A DNA stretch of 12,486 bases from CAKSXP01 sp964609305 (GTDB lineage: Bacteria; Bacillota; Clostridia; Oscillospirales; Oscillospiraceae). The stretch spans positions 1 through 12,486 of the forward strand of contig CAZSRK010000061.1 in assembly GCA_964609305.1 (NCBI GenBank). The letters are read 5' to 3'. The translations under genes and the position numbers were made by a program. Positions 1 through 7,830 of the stretch are shown here, piece after piece. How positions within the stretch are numbered: the stretch's first letter is position 1; the number at the start of each line of letters is the position of its first letter. The notes below the pieces were generated by a model. That model was not told the origin of the DNA. It did not search any database and saw only the letters and a list, made by a program, of their open reading frames with translations.

Positions 1-2
1 GA

Positions 3-26
3 ATAAGGGGATTTGAGGAGTTATGA
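3..26 (+). CDS. Possible 3' end of an unidentified upstream gene
   Basis: One frame stays open from the window edge and ends at a TGA at 24-26, giving the last seven residues IRGFEEL. The other two + frames stop at 4-6 and 14-16. The fragment is too short to identify. In many Clostridia smc follows rnc or an Elp3-like radical SAM gene, so either is possible, but nothing in these codons proves it. An ATG at 23 overlaps this stop as ATGA. Confidence 0.25.
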   Translation: MRGFEEL

Positions 27-44
27 GAAGAAAGAAGGGTGCTT

Positions 45-3000
45 ATGTACCTTAAGGCTCTCGAAATTCAGGGGTTCAAGTCTTTCCCGGAAAAGACGAG
101 ACTTACCTTCGAAAAGAATATAACGGCAATCGTCGGACCAAACGGAAGTGGAAAATCCAATATCTCCGACGCTATACTCTGGGTCATGGGCGAACAGCGC
201 ACCAGGACTCTTCGTGGCGGAAAAATGGAGGACGTCATTTTCGGAGGCACCGAAAAACGCGGCAAGATGGGCTTTGCGCAGGTATCGCTTATTATAGACA
301 ATTCAAAGCACATTTTTGATTTGGACAATTCGGAGATAATGATAACCCGCCGTTATTATCGCAGCGGCGAGAGCGAATACTATATTAACCGCGAGTCTGT
401 CAGACTCCGCGACATTACCGAGCTGCTCATGGATACCGGCCTTGGACGGGACGGGTATTCGATAATCGGGCAGGGAAGGATTGCAGAGATAGTCTCCGGA
501 AAGAGCACCGACAGGCGAGAGATCTTTGAGGAAGCTGCCGGTATATCCAGGTACCGCCACCGCAAGGAGGAGGCGGAGCGAAAGCTTGCCAAGACCGACG
601 AAAACTTGGTGCGCATAAACGACAAGATAGACGAGCTGGAGCTGCAGGTTAACCCTTTGCGCGAGCAGGCCGAGACCGCAAAGAGATATCTATTACTGCG
701 TGATGAACTGCGAGGATTGGAGATATCGGTATGGATGGAGAATCTGGACAAGCTGCGCGCTCAGGGCGAGGAGGTAGCAGCCGGCTATGAAAATGCCAGG
801 GCTGAGCTTGAAAAGGCGCATGAGGAGCTTAATGGGCTTTATGCACGCAGGGAATCCATCAGTGAAAAGATGCGCGAGAAGGATCTAGAGGTCGAAAACA
901 GCCGCCAGCTTCTGAGTAATACCGAGGCGCTCGTATCCGAGTGCGACAGCGCGGCCGCTGTCCTGCGTGCCAATATTGAAAATAACCTCGAGAGTATGGA
1001 GCGGATTAAGGCCGAGATAAGCGAACAACGAAACAGGGCTCGTGGAGTTGAGCAGCAGATCACTGAACGAAAACTCAGGATAGACGGTATTGCCGGGGAA
1101 AAGGAACGGCTTTCCAGCGAAATGGAGGATATTCTCACCCGCAGCGCGGAAAATGTTGTTGGGGGCGAGGAAAACGACCGGGAGATCAGCGCGCTGGCCG
1201 CCCGGGAGGCGGAGAAAAGCTCTGCTCTGGCCCAATGCGGCACCGCTCTTTCAATGCTGGCAGACTCTACTCAGGAGCTTCTGGACAGGGAATCGGGCGT
1301 TTCCTCAGACAGAACAGAGCTTCTCGGAAAGCTGGAAGAGGGTAAAAAACGCCTTGCGTCCGATAAGGAAAGACTGAGCAAAGCCAGAGAACGCGTCGAA
1401 GAGCTTAATAATATCATCGCCGGATACCGCCTGCGTGTTCAGTCCCGTGAAAGGACAGAGGCGGAACTATCAGACCGGCACACTCGTCTAACCATAGACT
1501 CACGGAGCCTTGACAGCCGGATAGAAATGCTAAGCAAAATGGAAAAGGAATATGAAGGCTTCAGCAAGGCTGTCAAGTCCGTCATGCGCGAGGCACAGCG
1601 AGGTGCTCTGCGCGGCATCCACGGACCTGTCGCAAACCTGGTCCACGCTGATGACCGGTTTGCTCTTGCGATAGAGACTGCGCTGGGCGCCGCGATGCAG
1701 AATATCGTCGTCGACGATCCTGACTGCGGAAGAGCTGCGATCGAAATGCTCAAACGCCGCGATTCGGGCCGCGGTACCTTCTGCCCGATAAGCACGATGC
1801 GCGGGAGCTCCCTACAGCGTGTCCCTCGTGGAGAGCCGGGGTTTCTTGGCATTGCCAGCCAGATCGCGCAGTACGATGCAAAGTATAAAAATGTATTTGA
1901 AAACCTGCTTGGCAGGGTCGTTATTGCCGAGACACTTCAGGACGCCATACGGATAGCGGCAAAGTACAATAACAGCTTCCGCGTCATTTCCCTTGACGGC
2001 CAGGTTGTAAACACCGGCGGATCGATGACAGGCGGCAGTACCGTTCGGGGCACGGGAATGATCTCACGTGCCAATGAGCTCAAGCGTCTGAAGCAGCAAC
2101 GCGAAAAACTCGGCGGAGAGCTGAGTGATTGTGGAGAAAAACTTGCGACAGCTAAACGAGAGGCACAGGCCGCGCGGTATGAGATGGAAACGGCCTCGGA
2201 CGAGCTCAAGGCCGCACAGGAGGATATGTACAGAGCTCAGGCAGATGTTGGACAGAGCGAGCTTTTAATAGAGTCCATAAATACCGCTCTTCAATCCGGC
2301 GAAAGTGAAAAGAAGTCGATAAACGAAAAACTTGCTGAAAACGATCGCCGCATCGCAGAGGCCAGGCAGGAGTCAGAGAGGCTTACTGCTGAGCTCGAAG
2401 ATATACGGGCTCAGTTAAATGAAAAGACTCTCGGCCGGGAGCAGTTTGATAGTGTCAGGGAGCAGCTTTCAGCACAGGTGCTGGGGTTGCGTGAGAAAAT
2501 AGCCTCGCTCGATGCTGAGAAGGAGACGCTTGTCCAGGCAATCGCACAGCTGGAGGCGCTCCACCTTGATCTATCCGGAGACAGCGAAAGCCGGGCCGGG
2601 GCAATAGGTAAGCTTGCAGAGAACACAAGCTCGATCGAACAGGAACTGCTGGAGAAAGAAAAACAGCTTGCGCAGCTTAGCAAATCGGCTGAAGAGCTTC
2701 GATTGCGCATCAAAAACACAAACGACATTCGCCTTGAACTGGAAGGTGAGCGCAGCCGATGCGAGAAAGAAAGCCAGGATAAAAACAGGCAGCTACTTGA
2801 TCTTGAGCGTATCGCCGCCAGATTTGAGCAGAAAAAGCAAGCTTCCGACATGGAAGAGCGGCAGATCGTGGATAAGCTGTGGGAGAATTATGAGCTGAGC
2901 CTGACCGTTGCTCAGGGGCTGCGACAGCCGGTAGAGAGCCTGTCAAAGGCGAACAGGCGCCTGTCCGAGCTCAAACGGGAGATAAATTCCCTTGGGAATC

Positions 3001-3602
3001 CTAATCTGGGCGCGATCGACGAGTATGAACGTGTGAGCATACGCTATAATTTCCTGACAGAACAGCGTGACGATGTTGAGGGCGCCAAAAAGGAGCTGCT
3101 TAAAGTCATATCGGAGCTGACGGCTGATATGAAAAGGATTTTCGTTGAAAGCTTCCGACAGATCGACGAGAGCTTCCGCGAGACATTTCTCGAGCTCTTT
3201 GGCGGGGGACGCGCCTCTCTCGAGCTTGAGGATGAGGATAATGTCCTTGACTGCGGTATAGAGATAAAGGTGCAGCCGCCTGGCAAGGCGCTGTCCACGA
3301 TCAGCCTCATGTCAGGCGGCGAGATGGCCTTTGTTGCCATCGCGCTGTACTTTGCGATATTGAAGGTCAGGCCGACGCCGTTTTGCGTCATGGATGAGAT
3401 AGATGCCGCCCTCGACGAGGCAAATGTCATCAGATATGCCGAGTATATGCGCAGTGTGGTCGATACCCAGTTTGTGGTCATAACCCATAGGCGCGGCACG
3501 ATGGAGGAGGCTGATTTTCTCTATGGCGTCACTATGCAGGAAAAGGGTGTTTCCAGCGTTATAGCCGTGGATCTTGAAGAGGCTGAAAAGACCATCGCCT
3601 GA
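45..3602 (+). CDS. smc: Chromosome segregation protein SMC
   Basis: This is the structural maintenance of chromosomes ATPase, which works as a dimer with ScpA and ScpB to load on and extrude DNA loops, compacting and separating sister chromosomes. The protein has 1185 residues, normal for bacterial SMC. The N-terminal head carries Walker A GPNGSGKS at 31-38 and the LRGGKMEDVIF segment. Long charged coiled coils (about 170-510 and 680-1030) flank a hinge at about 525-665 that ends in the glycine-rich NTGGSMTGGS. The C-terminal head has the signature MSGGEM at 1089-1094, Walker B FCVMDE at 1113-1118 with catalytic Glu1118, and a switch histidine at 1148. The family normally has LSGGEK, LSGGER or LSGGEQ at the signature. 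ATG at 45 is preferred over an in-frame GTG at 39 because MYLKALEIQGFKSF matches the family N-terminus and a purine-rich stretch lies just upstream. ftsY follows after 37 nt. scpA and scpB are not in the window. Confidence 0.97.
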   Translation: MYLKALEIQGFKSFPEKTRLTFEKNITAIVGPNGSGKSNISDAILWVMGEQRTRTLRGGKMEDVIFGGTEKRGKMGFAQVSLIIDNSKHIFDLDNSEIMITRRYYRSGESEYYINRESVRLRDITELLMDTGLGRDGYSIIGQGRIAEIVSGKSTDRREIFEEAAGISRYRHRKEEAERKLAKTDENLVRINDKIDELELQVNPLREQAETAKRYLLLRDELRGLEISVWMENLDKLRAQGEEVAAGYENARAELEKAHEELNGLYARRESISEKMREKDLEVENSRQLLSNTEALVSECDSAAAVLRANIENNLESMERIKAEISEQRNRARGVEQQITERKLRIDGIAGEKERLSSEMEDILTRSAENVVGGEENDREISALAAREAEKSSALAQCGTALSMLADSTQELLDRESGVSSDRTELLGKLEEGKKRLASDKERLSKARERVEELNNIIAGYRLRVQSRERTEAELSDRHTRLTIDSRSLDSRIEMLSKMEKEYEGFSKAVKSVMREAQRGALRGIHGPVANLVHADDRFALAIETALGAAMQNIVVDDPDCGRAAIEMLKRRDSGRGTFCPISTMRGSSLQRVPRGEPGFLGIASQIAQYDAKYKNVFENLLGRVVIAETLQDAIRIAAKYNNSFRVISLDGQVVNTGGSMTGGSTVRGTGMISRANELKRLKQQREKLGGELSDCGEKLATAKREAQAARYEMETASDELKAAQEDMYRAQADVGQSELLIESINTALQSGESEKKSINEKLAENDRRIAEARQESERLTAELEDIRAQLNEKTLGREQFDSVREQLSAQVLGLREKIASLDAEKETLVQAIAQLEALHLDLSGDSESRAGAIGKLAENTSSIEQELLEKEKQLAQLSKSAEELRLRIKNTNDIRLELEGERSRCEKESQDKNRQLLDLERIAARFEQKKQASDMEERQIVDKLWENYELSLTVAQGLRQPVESLSKANRRLSELKREINSLGNPNLGAIDEYERVSIRYNFLTEQRDDVEGAKKELLKVISELTADMKRIFVESFRQIDESFRETFLELFGGGRASLELEDEDNVLDCGIEIKVQPPGKALSTISLMSGGEMAFVAIALYFAILKVRPTPFCVMDEIDAALDEANVIRYAEYMRSVVDTQFVVITHRRGTMEEADFLYGVTMQEKGVSSVIAVDLEEAEKTIA

Positions 3603-3639
3603 AATCATACCTTGTCGAATTTGAGCTAAGGAGAGTAAT

Positions 3640-4548
3640 ATGGGTTTTTTTGATAAGATAAAACAGGGCCTTGCCAAGACCAGGCAGAACATGGCCGTTT
3701 CCATGAACAGCATGTTTGCCGGAATCACCGGTGAGAACGAAGAGGCCTATGAAGAGCTGGAAGAGGCCCTTATCCTTGCCGACGCCGGAGTCGACACCGC
3801 TGTTAACGCGGTAAGCAGCCTGCGTGCGGCGACAAAAAGCAAAGGTCTGCGCGGTGAAGAACAGGTACGCCGCGAGATGACAGATATACTCACTGAAATG
3901 CTTCAGGTTGGGGAGAGGGAGCTTAAGCTGGGCACGAAGCCCTCCGTTATCCTCATGATAGGCGTAAACGGCGTCGGAAAGACAACCACCATCGGAAAGC
4001 TTGCTTCTCAGATGGGGAAAGAGGGTAAAAAAGTGCTTCTCTGCGCGGGAGATACATTCCGCGCGGCGGCAGCCGAACAGCTCGGAGTATGGGCACAGCG
4101 CAGCGGGGCCGATCTGGTCCGGCATGAAGAGGGTTCCGACCCTGCGTCCGTCGTATTTGACGGAATCGCCGCGGCAAAGGCGCGCCATATGGATGTCGTC
4201 ATAATCGACACGGCGGGAAGGCTGCACAACAAGGCCAATCTTATGAATGAGCTGTCCAAAATACGCCGCATTATTTCCCGGGAGCTGCCTGACGCGGACG
4301 TAGAAACATTGCTGGTCCTTGACGCCACGACCGGTCAGAATGGACTTATACAGGCCAAACAGTTCCGCGAAAGTGCGGGACTGACCGGCATCGTCCTGAC
4401 AAAGCTCGATGGCACTGCCAAAGGCGGTATCGTATTTCCCATTTCACAGGAGCTGGGCGTGCCTGTAAAGTATGTCGGAGTCGGTGAGGGGGCAGACGAC
4501 CTTATGCCGTTTGAGCCTCGGGAGTTCGTGGAGGCGTTGCTGCAATGA
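3640..4548 (+). CDS. ftsY: Signal recognition particle receptor FtsY
   Basis: This is the SRP-family GTPase that docks the Ffh/4.5S RNA/ribosome complex at the inner face of the membrane for co-translational protein insertion. The protein has 302 residues. The NG core is complete: a helical N domain (about 1-95), the P-loop GVNGVGKTT at 108-116, DTFRAAAAEQL at 138-148, DTAGR from 190, LDATTGQN, the guanine-specificity motif TKLD at 254-257, and a C-terminal GVGEGADDLMPFEP segment. The long acidic A domain of proteobacterial FtsY is absent, as is usual in Firmicutes; a short basic, Phe-containing N-terminus (MGFFDKIKQGL) may act as the membrane anchor. A good AAGGAG site at 3628-3633 sits 6 nt before the ATG. 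The smc-ftsY pairing is classic for Firmicutes, but here an XTP pyrophosphatase follows instead of ylxM-ffh. Confidence 0.97.
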   Translation: MGFFDKIKQGLAKTRQNMAVSMNSMFAGITGENEEAYEELEEALILADAGVDTAVNAVSSLRAATKSKGLRGEEQVRREMTDILTEMLQVGERELKLGTKPSVILMIGVNGVGKTTTIGKLASQMGKEGKKVLLCAGDTFRAAAAEQLGVWAQRSGADLVRHEEGSDPASVVFDGIAAAKARHMDVVIIDTAGRLHNKANLMNELSKIRRIISRELPDADVETLLVLDATTGQNGLIQAKQFRESAGLTGIVLTKLDGTAKGGIVFPISQELGVPVKYVGVGEGADDLMPFEPREFVEALLQ

Positions 4549-5141
4549 CATTTGTTCTGGCAAGTAACAACGCAGGAAAACTCAGGGAGATGCGCGAGAT
4601 GCTCGCCGGCGCGGGAATAGACGTCATCTCACAGAGCGAAGCGGGTGTAGGGTTTTCCGTCGATGAGACCGGGAGCACTTTTGAAGAAAATTCCCGGCTC
4701 AAGGCAATGATGGCCGTGACGCTTACGGGAATGCCCTCGATTGCGGATGACTCCGGACTGTGTGTCGATGCGCTCGGCGGCGCGCCCGGCGTGTATTCGG
4801 CGCGCTACGGCGGAGATCAGGCGGAAACCGATACTGAGCGTATGCATCTTCTTCTCAGAAATATGCAGGGGCAGACATTGCGCAGCGCCCGCTTTGTATC
4901 ATGCATATGCTGCGTTTTCCCGAACGGAGATATGATCACCGCCAGGGGCGAATGCCCTGGAATTATCACGACTGAACCACGTGGAGAAAACGGCTTTGGC
5001 TACGACCCGATTTTTCTCCCGGATGGTTTTGAGCAGACTATGGCGGAGATGTCACAGGAAACAAAGAACATGATTTCCCACAGAGCACGCGCTCTGGAGG
5101 ATTTCAGGAAAGGTCTGATGGAATACTATGCCGCTGACTAG
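4545..5141 (+). CDS. rdgB: XTP/dITP pyrophosphatase (RdgB/HAM1 family)
   Basis: This is a house-cleaning nucleotidase that hydrolyses XTP, ITP and dITP to the monophosphate and pyrophosphate, keeping deaminated purines out of DNA and RNA. The protein has 198 residues, typical for the family. It opens with the nucleotide-binding SNNAGKLRE (Ser7 to Glu15), carries the metal/catalytic DDSGL at 68-72 followed by GAPGVYSARYGG, then GENGFGYDPIF (Gly150 to Phe157 region), and ends with SHRARAL starting at Ser178. All key family motifs are present, so activity is expected. Its ATG lies inside the ftsY stop as ATGA, a 4-nt overlap that suggests translational coupling. The 3' end overlaps the next gene by 14 nt. 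The family is also known in Bacillus as YsnA. Confidence 0.95.
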   Translation: MTFVLASNNAGKLREMREMLAGAGIDVISQSEAGVGFSVDETGSTFEENSRLKAMMAVTLTGMPSIADDSGLCVDALGGAPGVYSARYGGDQAETDTERMHLLLRNMQGQTLRSARFVSCICCVFPNGDMITARGECPGIITTEPRGENGFGYDPIFLPDGFEQTMAEMSQETKNMISHRARALEDFRKGLMEYYAAD

Positions 5142-5439
5142 TAAACAGAGATCACAGCTCAGATCGCTCGCGCAAAGCGAGGACACGATAATTATGGTCG
5201 GTAAAGGCGGGATAACGGACAACCTGGTCAAACAGGTTTCAGACGCGCTCGACGCCAGGGAACTGATAAAGGGCAAAGTGCTTGAAAGTTCGCTCCTGAC
5301 TGCGCGTGAAGCTTGTGATGAGCTTGCGCGGCTGTGCTCTGCCGAGGGAGTTCAGACCATCGGCAACAAATTTATTCTTTACAGGAGAAATGAGAAGGAG
5401 CCACGCATTGAACTTGTAAAGGCAAAGAGGGAAAAGTAA
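5128..5439 (+). CDS. yhbY: YhbY-family CRM-domain RNA-binding protein
   Basis: This is a small single-domain CRM protein (103 residues). In bacteria YhbY-type proteins associate with pre-50S ribosomal particles and are thought to help large-subunit assembly; the exact target here is inferred. The N-terminus MPLTSKQRSQLRSLA matches the family opening, and the RNA-contacting loop GKGG is at residues 25-28 (VGKGGIT). The usual C-terminal strand (VQTIGNKFILYRR) follows, then a basic tail. The gene begins 14 nt inside the end of rdgB. No strong ribosome binding site lies at the right distance, so translation probably depends on ribosomes ending rdgB. The next ATG directly abuts its TAA. Association of yhbY with nadD and rsfS is common in Firmicutes. 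Confidence 0.92.
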   Translation: MPLTSKQRSQLRSLAQSEDTIIMVGKGGITDNLVKQVSDALDARELIKGKVLESSLLTAREACDELARLCSAEGVQTIGNKFILYRRNEKEPRIELVKAKREK

Positions 5440-6615
5440 ATGCGCATAATCGTTTACGGAGGGACTTTCAACCCGCCGCATCTGGGCCACGTGTCAGCGC
5501 TGCGCTCAGCCATGATGCAGCTGAAACCAGATAAGACGCTGGTTATACCGACGGGCGAGGCACCTCACAAGCAGTTCGCGTCCGGCAGTCCAGATGCGCA
5601 GACCCGCCTTGAACTTACGCGCAGAGCCTTCGAGGGTGTGGACGGGGTCGAGATATCTGACATGGAGATACGCCGCGGCGGTAAGAGCTATACGGAACTG
5701 ACCTTGGAGGAGATAAGCAGTTACTGCCCCGGCGCCGAGATATATCTGCTTCTGGGCACGGACATGTTTGAGAGTCTGGAGCAGTGGCAGGATTACCGAT
5801 TGATAATGCGGCAGGCAGTGCTTGCCCCGGCCGTACGCCGAGGTGATGAATTGTCGGAAGTAGAGGTATGCGCAAAGAGATTCGCACGAGAATACGGCGC
5901 AAAGACAGTATTTATTGACCATGACCCAATAAGCGTTTCGTCGACCCAGCTGCGTGAGCTTCTGCCGGAACGCGGCGGGCTCGAATATCTGCCGGATGCT
6001 GTTTATTCTGAAATCATACGAAGAAGGCTCTATGGTGCTCGGCCGGAGCTTGACTGGCTGCGTGAAAAGTCGGAGCCGTTTCTCGCTCCCAAAAGGGTGC
6101 CGCATGTGCGCGGCTGTTCGCAGGAGGCGGAAAAACTCGCCCTGCGTTGGGGGGAGGATCCGGGACTTGCGCGAGAAGCCGGAATACTGCATGATATAAC
6201 AAAGAAATTATTGCTTGACGAGCAATTGCTATTGTGCGAAAAATATGGTATCATAAACGATACTGTTGAAGAGCAAAGCCCGAAACTGCTTCACGCCAAG
6301 ACGGGAGCGGCTCTTTCTAAAGACCTGTTCGGGGTCTGGGGAAAGGTCTATAACGGCATTCGCTGGCACACGACCGGCAGGGCGAATATGTCGCTTTTTG
6401 AAAAGATAATCTATCTGGCTGACTATATTGAACCGACACGTGATTTTGACGGTGTCGAAAAGCTTAGAGAGCTTTCGTACAGCGATATAGACGGCGCGAT
6501 GATCCTTGGGCTTCAGATGAGCCTTGAGGACCTGAAACAACATGGCGTGAACCCACACAGAAAGACTGTCGAGGCTCTTGAGTGGCTTATGGCAGAAAGG
6601 CATTTCAGGGATTAA
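5440..6615 (+). CDS. nadD-yqeK: Fused NadD (NaMN adenylyltransferase) and YqeK HD-domain hydrolase
   Basis: One 391-residue frame encodes two enzymes. Residues 1 to about 195 are NadD, which joins ATP and nicotinate mononucleotide to give deamido-NAD. It shows the nucleotidyltransferase motif GGTFNPPHLGH near the N-terminus and SVSSTQLR at 165-172. Residues from about 215 to the end are YqeK, an HD-domain phosphohydrolase whose family splits Ap4A symmetrically into two ADP. This half shows His222, the His251-Asp252 pair in LHDITK, His310 in RWHTTGRA, and Asp328 in YLADYIEP, so its metal-binding set looks complete. In most Firmicutes these are adjacent separate genes; here there is no stop or frameshift and no in-frame ATG at the junction. 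Fusion of NadD with an HD domain is known in mycoplasmas, to my recollection. The ATG abuts the yhbY stop. Confidence 0.94.
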   Translation: MRIIVYGGTFNPPHLGHVSALRSAMMQLKPDKTLVIPTGEAPHKQFASGSPDAQTRLELTRRAFEGVDGVEISDMEIRRGGKSYTELTLEEISSYCPGAEIYLLLGTDMFESLEQWQDYRLIMRQAVLAPAVRRGDELSEVEVCAKRFAREYGAKTVFIDHDPISVSSTQLRELLPERGGLEYLPDAVYSEIIRRRLYGARPELDWLREKSEPFLAPKRVPHVRGCSQEAEKLALRWGEDPGLAREAGILHDITKKLLLDEQLLLCEKYGIINDTVEEQSPKLLHAKTGAALSKDLFGVWGKVYNGIRWHTTGRANMSLFEKIIYLADYIEPTRDFDGVEKLRELSYSDIDGAMILGLQMSLEDLKQHGVNPHRKTVEALEWLMAERHFRD

Positions 6616-6620
6616 AGGAG
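6614..6620 (+). promoter_or_regulatory. Ribosome binding site deciding the start of the first LCP gene
   Basis: AAAGGAG lies 5 nt before the ATG at 6626 and overlaps the nadD-yqeK stop codon. It favours 6626 over an in-frame ATG at 6578 that lies inside nadD-yqeK. Confidence 0.8.
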
Positions 6621-6625
6621 CATTT

Positions 6626-7804
6626 ATGAAGCTTTTTGGTTCAAAAGGCTCACATGAGAATAAGCGAAGGGTAAAGAGCGAAACCGAGCCTAAACCCAGG
6701 ACGAGGAAAAAACGTATATGGCCCAAAGTTCTGATAATAACTCTTGCTGTGATCGCCGCAATCATAGGCGGCGCATATACGGCGTTCGAGATATGGGTAC
6801 GTCCACCTGAGCAGTATATATATACGCCCACGTCGCAAGATGACGGCACGCAGACGTCTGGCGGCCAGCTATCGTCTGATGAAACACAAAGTCCTGACCA
6901 GGACGGGAGCACAACGTCGGAGCCTACGGAATCACCCGCGCCTGTGGGAGGATATTCAAATGAGAACCGGTATACTTTCCTTATTGTCGGAAAAGAACCT
7001 GACGGGTTTAACACTGACACTATCCTTGTTGGCACGTTTGATGTCGAGGAGCAGTGGTTGCATGTGGTCAGCATCCCGAGGGATACGCTCGTAAACGTTT
7101 CCTGGAACCCTGCAAAAATCAACTCCGTCTACGGAGTATGTGAGTCCGGGTCCGTTGAAACCGAGTATGACAGCGGCATGGATGGTTTACTCGCGGCTGT
7201 TAAGGATATAGTGGGTTATGAGCCGGCATATTGGGCCGTGATTGACATGGTTGCCTTTGAGAAGCTGGTTGACGCTATCGGAGGCATCGTGTTCGATGTC
7301 CCCTATGACATGAACAAATCCGATCTGGACATACATTTTTCAGCGGGAGAACAGTGGCTCTCCGGAGAAGACGCGTTGAAAGTAGTCCGTTACCGTGACT
7401 ATCCCATGGGTGACATTGACAGGATCTCAGTACAGCAGGCGTTTTTGAAAACATTGGCTCAGGAGATGCTCACGCTTGGAAATATCCCGAATATCGGTGA
7501 GGTTCTGAGTATTTATGAGGAGTATGTCGAGACGAACCTTGCAAGCGGGAACATTGCGTGGTTTGTCCGCGAATTCATGAAACTTGACGAGGACAGCATC
7601 ACATTTGCAACGGTGCCCGGCAATTACTCTTTGTCGATAAACGGCACTTCTTTTGTCGAGATATATGTTGACGAATGGCTAGAGATGGTCAACAGTGAGC
7701 TTTCCCCGCTTGAGGTCGAAATTACTCAGCAGGATGTGCAGATCGTGCGATATAATGAGAGCTGGGGATATTATGTGACGTCTGGCGAGGTCAGAATTCC
7801 GTAA
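6626..7804 (+). CDS. LCP (LytR-CpsA-Psr) family wall-polymer ligase, copy 1
   Basis: LCP enzymes transfer lipid-linked anionic polymers such as teichoic acids or capsule onto peptidoglycan at the outer face of the membrane. This 392-residue protein has a basic cytoplasmic head (about 1-34), one membrane segment (about 35-54), a Ser/Thr/Gln-rich linker (about 60-110) and an LCP domain from about 115. Visible motifs are NTDTILVG (Asn129 to Gly136), SIPRDT (Pro151, Arg152, Asp153), AVIDMVAFEKLVDAIGG, and VVRYRD with Arg255 and Arg257. Two positions differ from usual LCP sequences: the first conserved Asp is Glu124, and the Arg of the usual RSDT is Asn129. The C-terminal part (about 290-392) is shared with the next gene. 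The two are clear tandem paralogues and follow nadD-yqeK after 10 nt. The specific polymer cannot be read from the sequence. Confidence 0.9.
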   Translation: MKLFGSKGSHENKRRVKSETEPKPRTRKKRIWPKVLIITLAVIAAIIGGAYTAFEIWVRPPEQYIYTPTSQDDGTQTSGGQLSSDETQSPDQDGSTTSEPTESPAPVGGYSNENRYTFLIVGKEPDGFNTDTILVGTFDVEEQWLHVVSIPRDTLVNVSWNPAKINSVYGVCESGSVETEYDSGMDGLLAAVKDIVGYEPAYWAVIDMVAFEKLVDAIGGIVFDVPYDMNKSDLDIHFSAGEQWLSGEDALKVVRYRDYPMGDIDRISVQQAFLKTLAQEMLTLGNIPNIGEVLSIYEEYVETNLASGNIAWFVREFMKLDEDSITFATVPGNYSLSINGTSFVEIYVDEWLEMVNSELSPLEVEITQQDVQIVRYNESWGYYVTSGEVRIP

Positions 7805-7830
7805 AATAAGTCTTTCCGGGAGAAAAATAT

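Noticed and set aside
3559..4227. Open frame of 222 codons on the - strand opposite ftsY
   Set aside because: The + strand encodes the highly conserved FtsY GTPase core; the antisense product has no family features.
6020..6110. Separate start for yqeK
   Set aside because: No in-frame ATG or ribosome binding site is present near the junction; the ATG at 6032 is in a different frame from the YqeK domain.
6578..6625. Upstream in-frame ATG for the first LCP gene
   Set aside because: It lies inside the conserved end of nadD-yqeK and has no ribosome binding site, whereas ATG 6626 has AAAGGAG at 5 nt.
6229..7122. Open frame of 297 codons on the - strand across the nadD-yqeK/LCP junction
   Set aside because: It lies opposite two well-supported genes, has no recognisable domain, and its protein is low-complexity; it is a shadow of codon bias on the + strand.
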